Shown: one piece after another, positions 55,701-64,000 of the stretch
How positions within the stretch are numbered: position 1 is the stretch's first letter
Layout of the letters: each line of letters opens with the position of its first letter
Assembly (NCBI RefSeq): GCF_964204645.1
Contig: NC_134025.1
Coordinates: forward strand, 11,663,001 to 11,727,000
Reading direction: 5' to 3'
DNA from: Tubulanus polymorphus
Taxonomy: Eukaryota; Nemertea; Palaeonemertea; Tubulaniformes; Tubulanidae
DNA length: 64,000 bases
Position numbers and translations under genes: made by a program
The notes under the pieces: model-generated
The model's input: only the letters and a program-made list of their open reading frames with translations
What the model was told of the DNA's origin: nothing
Databases searched by the model: none

Positions 55701-56907
55701 GTTAACATATGGACATTATAAACTGGGACCGATTACAAGCTGCTTACAAACTATTTCGATATTCAGCTCTTCAATGAAATTATAAGCCCAAATAGAATAA
55801 TCCATTATCCATTCACTGATTGATTTTCTATTTGCAAACCGCCCTGCTAACAATGAATACTTCGTTAGAGATTTTTTCACCCTGTACTGAGAATGGCTGG
55901 TTCGCGTTATAGGGATACCAATAGCTCAGTGAAGAAATTCTGTTACTGTGATAGAATCTCATCAGGTGCTAATAGGGTCTGTGTCAAACACAGTAACAGA
56001 TAACACAGTTCACACGCATATGTACACGCCATCTACTGCAGCCAACTTCAGAAATCTACCGAGATTTTCAGTGATCTAAATTTAGTGAAATTAGATGTTG
56101 GAGCCAATCAAAATTTGTTTCTTTACTATAAGATACTATTCCTCTGTGTATGTGCCAAGTTTCATGCCAAACAACGAATAGATTTTGCGCAAAGTGGTTA
56201 TGAAAAATGACATTTTCCCCTTTATAGTATCGATTAAATGAAAATGGAATTCAACGAATTGACAAAACCAGTGCAATTTCGACTTACATGATGGAAAACT
56301 GTAAATCCCGAGAAAAATGGCAGTGAAATAGAATTTGGACTGAATGGATGGTTTGAAGCTATGCCCCTGAATGAATTTCATTTATCCAATGCCGGGAACA
56401 ATTATGATATCCAGTTTGTATTGATTCCAGGCAATGAATAGCATTGCCATGGGTTTATTTATAACAGTATCATTCTGGAATTTTATTTTCATTTTTTTCA
56501 GGAATATGGCGCTAGGCATAACAAGTTGCGGTGCTCGATTTGGTGGCATAGTGGCTCCTATGATTGCATCGTTGGTAAGTACATATTGTACATTGGATTT
56601 GTACACAAAACATATTTTGTATGAAAATGTTACATCATATGTTATCCTTGTATATTTGTAGTCGACAGTCAGTTCAGCACTTCCGTTTCTGGTGTTTGGG
56701 TGCATGGCATTTTCCGCAGGAGTTCTGAATTTCTATTTACCGGAGACGAAAGGCCAGCCTATGCCGGAAACCATCGACGATGTTCTGATGATGGGCTACA
56801 AAAAACGCCGACAGGAGCAACAACTGAGCAGTTCTAAGGAGCATGTTGTTAAATTACTGGATAGCCCTGCGAACAGCGAAAAGCTCAGTCAGGTTTTAAG
56901 CCTATAA
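52762..56907 (+). CDS. SLC22-family organic ion transporter, copy 2 (520 codons, 8 exons)
   Basis: Paralogue of the gene at 32123-37798 with identical exon lengths and phases. Exons: 52762-53028, 53618-54045, 54548-54772, 55022-55156, 55264-55343, 55565-55673, 56502-56574, 56662-56907. Start MDIDDVYSHIGEFGPRQKK. All MFS landmarks are kept (GILADKYGRLK, PESPRWL, AEIFPTVIRN, PETKGQPMPE). I count about 19 differences in 520 residues: six in exon 1 including Asn47 to Asp (loss of an NFT sequon in the first loop), seven in exon 2 (TM2-TM5 region), none in exons 3 and 6, one each in 4, 5 and 7, three in the cytoplasmic tail. Noncoding upstream exon implied by the acceptor at 52722. Poly(A) signal at about 56964. 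Intact, no stop or frameshift; substrate unknown. Confidence 0.94.
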
Positions 56908-59363
56908 AGAAAATACACTATGTGTATGTACAATGAATTTGAAATTCATGATGAAGGTATCCTAATAAAGCCACCATGTGGTGTTCATTTTTGAACTGCT
57001 GGATATCTGATTGATGTACTATAGTGAAACCTCATTATCCAAAGTTATTATAGAAAGTTATTTGCTTTTTTATCACTTGAGTACTGTTGTTCAAAGTTTA
57101 TACCGAATTTCCGGCACTATAGGGTATTAACTAGTCAGCACTGAAAGGGTTAACCGTAGAAAAATGTTAAGATGGCGCCACTCACCATGATTATCAGTAT
57201 ATACTAGTATATGTAAGTGATTAGAAGCCTTCAATCGAAGATGTAAGTTAGTTCTATATAATGAGGCTCCACTGTATTAGGCAAAAAATTAAAAGAGAGA
57301 GTGGGTAGCATTGAATGATTATTTGTGATGTACTCTTTCGAGCTTGACAATTCAGACTCGAGATGAAAAATGTTTAACAACTTACTCAAAGGGTACATTA
57401 CTCAATTAGGTTCAAACGTTATGTATAGTCTAAATGCAATTTTGTTGGATAATGCAAGATAATCTTGTAAATTTTGTTATCATTGTTACTTACAGTACTG
57501 CTCGGCATCAGAAGTGAACCAAGTTTGATTAAGTTAAAATAGTTTATTTTCAATCATTTATCATTACTGACAGCACCCTTGGATTTATGCATATCTATCA
57601 GATGTTTTTCTGGATCTATTGATTTGAATTTTTACTTGTACATACTCTCTTAATATGTTTGTCAAAACAAACTGAGACAAATGCAAGCGATCTAAATGAA
57701 TAACAGCGGTTTTACATTTGGTGATATTTTGATAGTAAGAATAATAATTGTCATTTAGAAAGCACAGGTATCCTAACAAGAGCCAGTTCAAATGCGCTCC
57801 ACATTTGGTATTTCCCCCAACCAATGACTCATATCCATGTATCGGTCATCTCTCCCTGGGGAGAAGTAACATCTGAGCAGCTGCTAGGCACTCAGGAGTC
57901 ATCTTTCGGGCCAGTTATCCCATTTAAGTTGAAAATGTATTTCCTGGTACACAAAATGTACACAATATATTACAACATGTATGTAAGGAAAGGTAGCCCG
58001 CTTTCATTTCCGCATTGACTACATGCAGTTAGGAGGTCTTGCAGCCATGCAGGCCTACTTTCTTTCTATGTGACTACACCATATTGGTTGGCAGACACAA
58101 TAAGTAATTTACATGACACACCCTCAAAGTTACCTATGGCAAGTCTCCAGCACTGGTTGGCACATACATGTCACATGCAAGACCTCTATCCTGGGTGTTT
58201 TAGGTGTCCGGACCCCTGCCTTCCAGTTATGGTTACCCCTTTCATCAAAACAGAGATCATTAAAACCTGCAAAATTGATTTCTTGGAAATTGCATCTTCT
58301 CGGAAGTATTTCTTCAAAAATATCGAAGACCGTGGGTTGCCGCTTGTGGCCTTTGGTGTGGCTACTCTGGACCTTGCCTTCCAATTTTTGTTAGAATCGC
58401 CTCTCTATTCATGAAGTAGATGTTACCTGACAGCTCCACTTGCTTCGATCTTTTTAAGGAATCTCTAGTCCTCTAAAATTTTACAAATGCAGCTATTCGA
58501 AAAAGAGTTGAAGTTCTGGTCATTTGCAAAGAATTACGATTATTATGAAATTGATTAATTCAGTATTTAATCTTGTCATACAGTATTCTCTAATGGACAT
58601 GCAATACTGATTAATGTGGTATAGTTTTCCAGTGCAAATGTTGACTCTAATATCATTATATTAACTTCTACTGGTACTATTATGATTGCATTTGGCATAG
58701 TTAATGTCTCCATTTAATGTCAATGGTAATTCAAATATCAGAGTATGTATAGCTCATTTAGCCAATTCGAATGAAGAATATTGATTCAAATGTTATTACT
58801 GTATGTGAAATCTTTAAGGTACCGGTAATAGAATTAATGAAAGTGAAACTTTTCACTTAAAATTCTTGGTTCACTAAGTCTAAACAGCAGCTTGTAAATT
58901 TACCAGGTATGCCCATGTTATCTTTGGGTCTGGCATCCCATTACTAGTAGGTGGTTTTGTGGGTATCACAAGTTGCTGCCGAATCTCACAATTTGACATT
59001 TGACTGTTACGTTAGGTATACCTATGTTACACATAACTTCAATGTTGTTGTGACATTTGAGCTGACAAAGGATATTTGACTATGTGGTAATTTGGGAAGT
59101 CTGTCTACTTTCGTTCTATAATTTAATATACCGGCATATAGAAATTAGAGGGTTGATAATGAGCATTCCTTGTGTTTAGTGTATCAATGCCGTGTTGTTC
59201 ATACCTATATGTACTATATCTATATATTTATACAGTTTTACCGAAAAGTCTTTAAAAATTATACTGTAAATAAGGAAATGAATAAAGTCATTAAATGGTT
59301 ATTCATTTATATTTGTTGGTTATAACATTCATTATTCTTTTCATTGTGGCTTTTCATTCTATC
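56908..59363. other. Downstream flank of SLC22 copy 2
   Basis: Counterpart of 37799-41074 without the 555-bp extra segment. The TCCGGCACTATAGGG repeat lies at about 57110. No gene recognised. Confidence 0.5.
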
Positions 59364-60446
59364 ATCATGCAATGATGTTTAGGTGAGGTGACACCACGAA
59401 ACAAAGGCCCCAAACATGTTTGAAGTAATGATGTTTTACTGGAAATGTAAGTCTCTACTTACCAAGTGGCATAAAACCGTAGTCAATCAAATTTCTATGA
59501 TAACGATTTCTATTTCTGCGGCGTTTTGATAAGTGGCTCTCATGTAAGGTAATTGTGGAATGAACCAATCTATTAGATTGATTAGATTAGACTAACCAAC
59601 AACTGTAGAACTGGCCACATATATAAGGATTTAAAGCCTTGCACACGATTTAATTCTATATCCACTTTTTCCATACATGTAAATATTTTGAGATTTGGTA
59701 ACTTGCATCAGTGTTAATTTTTTTCTACTTCATTGTTATCCTATGTACAAAAATATTTCCTGTACACTATTCTTTCTTTTGTAAATTTTATTCTGTTTAT
59801 CAACAATCGTGCAAGATTTCATGATAAATAAATATTGAATTGAATTGAATATATCACTCGCCTGATATTCCACAGGAGACGGACAAGAATCAGAGAATAA
59901 GGACAGATCCCAGTATCATCTGTAGCCTGGAACTAATCCTCTTCTGAAATCTAGATGGTTGTGGCACCATGAGGTCAGTTTCAATAAGAAACGTGTAAGG
60001 TGAGGTCTGAAGAAAAACTGGAACGGTATTTCTGTGTCTAATAGGGGATTTGGTACAGACCATAGAACACCTGAAAAACTATAGCGAATATATTTGCCAC
60101 ACAGCTTTAATATATCCACAGCTTTAGTTCAACTCTTACACAACCAGATGACACACGGATTGAAGAGTGACGAGATATATTTCACAGTACATGTTTACAC
60201 ATTTATTACTTTACAGTAGCATTTACAAGTATATACATAATATATCTGAACAATATATTATCAATAACCTCGACTAGTAATATGTATATAATAATACATG
60301 TACAGTTATATATTTACAGTCACTTTTTATCCCATATAAAGCCTCATCTTAACAATTCCAAATAAATCAAATATCGTCATCGTCGGTTCATATACCGGGT
60401 ATATCTCATCACATAACCATTTATATACATCTTTGGAATGTTTATA

Positions 60447-60448
<2 letters not shown>
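59364..60448. other. Intergenic DNA with a LINE-type 3' tail
   Basis: 59680-59850 ends AATAAATATTGAATTGAATTG, the same kind of tail as the LINE at 47371-47387, so a 5'-truncated LINE end is likely. The remainder to 60448 shows no gene. Confidence 0.5.

Positions 60449-60537
<89 letters not shown>
60449..60537. repeat. (AT)n microsatellite, about 88 bp
   Basis: Uninterrupted TA dinucleotides. The minus-strand YIYIYI open frame across it is an artefact. Confidence 0.97.
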
Positions 60538-60991
60538 CGCTTCCATAAATAAATAAATAAATAAATCTATTCACCTATAATTTAGAATTTTGCAGTCGCA
60601 GTGGATTTTACCGGTTAATAGACTATCATCATATTGCAAAACCCGGTATAAGGTTCTATTTTGATACCCCTAACTTTTTTTAATCTTTGCAAAATTCACT
60701 AATTTCGAAGTTGACCGACGATGCATAAAGTTGATAAGTTCTATCCATGAGAAAATACAGAGATTTATGAGACTGAACTATTGTATTCCGATGTTGTTTG
60801 AAAAGGAAATGTGTGGGGCAAAAAAGGTCAACAAAAGGTCCAAGGCGATCAATATGACACGTGTGAAGAACTTAACCTGCCTCTTCGACAACAGATGGGA
60901 TTTTCTTAAGGTACTTAATGTGTACTGTTGGTGTGTGGAACTGGATCCAGTGTCAAATAAAACTCACACACCACTGTGGTCCTGGATCCAG

Positions 60992-61236
60992 AGTCAAATT
61001 CATCGTTCAATAATCTACGAAAACGATTCCCTGATGCCAGATCTCATTCCTCATTAAGCAACCTGTTTCACATAAAATTCAGCACAACTGTCACAAGACT
61101 AGAACAAAATCATAAAATTGTAGAGATTCGTATTAGAGAAATACGGTTTTTGAAAGAAACCTTCATTTCCATAGTCGGGTCTTTTGACCTAAGTGAGAAA
61201 ATTCAACTAAATATCGATGAAATGAAATATCAGTAA
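60992..61236 (+). CDS. Possible terminal exon of an unrecognised gene
   Basis: After the acceptor-like TCCTGGATCCAG the frame reads SNSSFNNLRKRFPDARSHSS and then NLFHIKF, VTRLEQNHKIVEIRIREIRF and FDLSEKIQLNIDEM, ending in TAA at 61236. The heptad-like helix and lack of repeat words make it look coding. About 85 bp upstream, a frame ending NMTRVKNLTCLFDNRWDFLK is followed by GTACTT, a possible donor, so a small intron 60913-60991 could join them. The duplicated phrase CTGGATCCAG.GTCAAAT around it is odd. No family recognised. Confidence 0.3.
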
Positions 61237-62529
61237 TAAACAGATTTTCTAGTCATGTGAAATCCAATTATTTACGCGTACTCTCTTTCATGTATTATTC
61301 ATATTCCTCTGTAATTTGTACTAGAAATGTATAACCTTAGTACCACAGCTACATTAGTCCAATACAGAATGGTTTACCCTATGATTACAACTATAAACCT
61401 GGGCCGCCTTCTCATATACACATACACTATGTGAAATTAATACTCTAATAATATATCATCCCTTATCCTCTTATTATGATTGTTATAAGGGGGTAGTAGC
61501 CGTATCTATGATATGGCCTCAGGGCACCAATCTTATAGAGGTAAATCATATACAGCAAATTTTATAATTAGACCATAAAACTGGCACCTCGGTGAACATA
61601 GGTGAAATCGAACAATGTTATGGTATAAATGAATGAATACATTCCGGGTTGTCTGTGGTGAAAAATACATGAATATCTCCAGCAATTTCCAATGAAAACT
61701 GCAGCGAATGATAGCTCATAGTTCATGTAGCAAAAACACTAAACCCCATATGGGATGTAATTGTGACTCAGTGTCTCTTAACCTGCCACTAGCTACCAAT
61801 GATCTGAACGAACTGAGATAACAGGTAATTTCTACAATCAGCAGAGATATTTACCGCTTCTGGCAATTTGTATGCAACCTCTTAAGATGTTGATTCAAAA
61901 TCGAAACACAAAGTGGGCGTCACTAATCATTTCTAATGTTGCTAAATTAAGATCACATTTAGCAGTTTTAGGGCTAATACTATCTGGTCATCCCTGAATT
62001 TGAGGATTTTTAGGAGTATTCGGGGGGTAAATGTCAGCTATCAGGCAGGAATTATGAGCCTAGCTGATTATCTAGAAACAATATCATATATGCGGTCCAA
62101 TCCAAGCACTTTTCCGATTGCCCGGGACAAGTATATTCTCATCAGGGCAAGTAGGTTATCATTATCATCACTTGTCCCGATACAACGGATGATAGTGCCA
62201 CCGATCGGACAGCCTGTGTAGGGCAAGTAGCTTTTGGAGGGGGCAAGCAAAATTTCAGATATGCTTGCCCCCTGGGCAAGTGGCTTTCATTCCTTAGATC
62301 GGACCCTGATATAGTAAGTCACAAAACATTGCATCATGCGTGTGCAGAGGGGAGTTCGGAACAAACACCCTTTTCTGGAAAGTGCCCCCCACAAAACCAA
62401 CTTTATGGACTTATGACGAATGATTAAATGGCCAATGAGTAACTAAATAGAAATAGGTTTCTAGTCTTGTTCTTGGGGATTAAGATATCATTTGGATATG
62501 TAAACCTACATTTTATAGGGCGAAACAGA
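61237..62529. other. Intergenic DNA, no gene recognised
   Basis: Contains repeated GGGCAAGT phrases (62110-62290) of the kind left by an old transposon. Otherwise nothing supported. Confidence 0.5.
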
Positions 62530-63110
62530 TAACTAGGGTCCAGGAACACCATGTCCGCTTGGGGAAATGCATGACGATTATACAATTTCAATATTCAACA
62601 CCCCTTGGTTTACAAAAACAGTCATCATTGAGCTTTTGAAACTTTTATCACAATATGCATACGTACCAACACATATGGAAATACCGCATTTTCCGCTTTT
62701 CTACTACCCTGGACACACACCAAAACCAATGACCTTGAACCTCACCATAACCATAGAGAATGTCACACGCCGGAGTAAAAACATGCCTAAGTACAAATAT
62801 ATAGGTCTTTGGTAAAAATGGATACCATATTTGCTCGCTAATGCCCCCTGGTGAATATATACAAAAACCAATGACCTTGAAATTCAGAAAGCGCCCGCTG
62901 GTGAACAAATAACCTTGAAATTCAGGACAATTATAGAATATGTCACATTAGCTAATGTTTCGTAAACAATTACGTACAAAATGGCATCTGAAATGTTCCC
63001 ATGTCAGTTTTTGGGCTGGGGATGTGTGTGGGGTAGATAAATGTATAAACCAAACATCAAGATAATCCATCTAAGTGTCTCAAAGCTTTCTAGAATAACA
63101 GGATTCTGTC
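62530..63110 (-). mobile_element. Helentron-like element, copy 3, reversed and decayed
   Basis: On the minus strand it ends ..CGGACATGGTGTTCCTGGACCCTAG, the counterpart of the right end of the copies at 18000 and 25506, and near 63010 carries CAGCCCAAAAACTG as in their left arms. The CTCF-like motifs CACCAGGGGGCAT (62841-62853) and CACCAGCGGGCGC (62891-62903) lie on the minus strand, but the 155-bp spacing is lost. Confidence 0.65.
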
Positions 63111-63119
63111 TAGGACTGA

Positions 63120-63440
63120 CTATCCTCCCTCGGCAGGGATTCAAACCTGATGGCATTGAGATCGCCATGACACGAAACCCTGCCACACACTACATGCCCA
63201 GTTTAGATGATGTCATTATTATCCTATTTTATTTTAGCCCAGGTCTTTACCCATTTACAGTTATTCTGCGAAATTTGCCTCAGCGATTATACAACGAGCA
63301 ATCTGATTGGTGCCGCCAGTTTTTGTGTGGTAAACCTGTGCATGTACCAGCGCCGTGCGCCCGGTCTAGTGTTGCAGGGGTTCATGTCGTGGCTGAGTGT
63401 AGTGATGCCATCAGGTTTGAATCCTATCCAATAGGGGATG
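63120..63440. repeat. Inverted pair of tRNA-like (SINE-type) fragments
   Basis: ATGCCATCAGGTTTGAATCC occurs on the plus strand at about 63408 and on the minus strand near 63135-63155. GGTTTGAATCC resembles a polymerase III B box (GGTTCGANTCC), and the plus copy is preceded by GTCGTGGCTGAGTG, like the 5' part of tRNA-Ser/Leu. The fragments cannot fold into a complete tRNA, so a tRNA-derived SINE remnant is proposed. Confidence 0.5.
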
Positions 63441-64000
63441 AGGACCAATGGACACAGGCGGTTGGAAGGACAAATGAAAGCAATTGTCCGCTAGGACTCA
63501 ACTCTCAATTGGCCTGAAAATAGGTAAAAAGTGTGCCCTTAGTCTATCAAGAGTGCCTTGGATTCGAACTGGCCCCATCAATGTAAACTCAGCACACCCA
63601 TGATGAATGACCTACAATGACTTAAAAAGAAAAAAAATTTCTACCAGTAGTATTTTTCCAGAATTCAAGGAAGTTTCAAGGAGTTAAAGTGCAAATTATT
63701 TTAAATTAAGAGGAGATTCGAGGTCCTTGAAAGTATTGAGGTCCTCAAAAGTACTTGTTCAAATTAGACAAGTTTTCAAGGAGAATCAAGGAATGCTAGT
63801 ACATTGTGGTATGAACACTGGGTTCCCCTGTTAGTCCATGTATGAGCTTATAACAAGACAACGTGAATCCTAAATATCTTGCTAGAGCAATAATTGACAA
63901 ATTCTACCTAACATAATAAGCCTCGCAAGGTTTTCCCGCGATAGGAATCTTAACCAATTTTTATCAGTAAACCTTACTTAATCCTGATCATTTGGGACCT
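63441..64000. other. Intergenic DNA, no gene recognised
   Basis: 63650-63810 is rich in TTTCAAGGA / TCCTTGAAA phrases, as in the sub-terminal parts of the hAT-like elements at 3045 and 27050. An old relative is possible but no ends are seen. Confidence 0.4.

Larger units (their letters stand above)
49447..59363 (+). repeat. Segmental duplication, copy 2
   Basis: Partner of 28724-41074. It carries the second SLC22 gene and its flanks with a few indels. Its left edge continues into complete element X copy B, which suggests this side keeps the ancestral junction and copy 1 was pasted next to the Penelope fragment; that is inference. Confidence 0.95.

Noticed and set aside
60377-60574. YIYIYI frame
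   Set aside because: Translation of the (AT)n run.
63120-63200. A functional tRNA gene
   Set aside because: B-box-like sequence only; the acceptor and anticodon stems cannot be formed.
1-64000. Bacterial-type operon, defence or phage system
   Set aside because: Genes are spliced and no ribosome-binding-site-led polycistronic arrays are seen; the sequence is metazoan.

Overview
The window is eukaryotic, from an intron-rich, AT-leaning invertebrate genome. Host coding sequence is cut into many small exons with canonical GT..AG borders, and the rest is dense with animal-type transposons: an APE-type LINE, Penelope-like elements, hAT, PIF/Harbinger, Mutator-like and P-like DNA elements, and Helentron-like elements. 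The tandem ~155-bp core repeats of the last recall the 'pearl' elements of bivalves, so a mollusc or another lophotrochozoan is my best guess. That assignment is inference, and no species is identified.

Layout. (1) 1-12471, minus strand: the first thirteen coding exons of SF3B2 (U2 snRNP splicing factor 3b subunit 2). Its 3' half lies beyond position 1. The exons join in frame through every junction I checked, and the gene carries an 18-unit MSGPPP coding minisatellite. Its introns hold several MITEs and a (CUG)20 run in the transcript sense. (2) 12.8-28.7 kb: a transposon graveyard. It holds a 400-bp repeat (W), copy A of an unrecognised AT-rich element with two small ORFs (here 'element X'), two Helentron-like elements bearing CTCF-like motif arrays, two decayed Penelope-like reverse transcriptases, palindrome-rich DNA, a 31-bp hairpin minisatellite and nested DNA transposons. 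(3) 28.72-41.07 kb and 49.45-59.36 kb: a direct segmental duplication. Each copy contains one intact eight-exon SLC22-type organic ion transporter gene of 520 codons. The two proteins differ at about 19 residues. (4) 41.08-47.39 kb, between the duplicates: a decayed near full-length LINE whose ORF1 has an RNase H1-type hybrid-binding (viroplasmin-like) domain, a coiled coil and an SGNH-esterase-like domain. (5) 47.4-49.6 kb: a second W copy holding a MITE, then element X copy B holding a P-like element with a THAP exon. (6) 59.4-64 kb: mostly noncoding, with an (AT)n run, a possible last exon, a reversed Helentron-like remnant and an inverted pair of tRNA-like fragments.

The host genes found are the splicing factor and the two transporters. 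The two SLC22 genes are recent paralogues that share intron positions, a 5' untranslated splice acceptor and a polyadenylation signal. The rest is mobile-element history. Several insertions are unusually well defined, because a second copy of the target repeat elsewhere in the window shows the empty site. The least explained object is element X, present three times. It has a CxC..H..H zinc-finger-like protein and a 92-aa two-membrane-segment protein with a lysine-rich linker, followed by an AT-rich block of direct repeats and hairpins. It resembles DNA-virus or Polinton-type sequence in composition only, and its identity is open.
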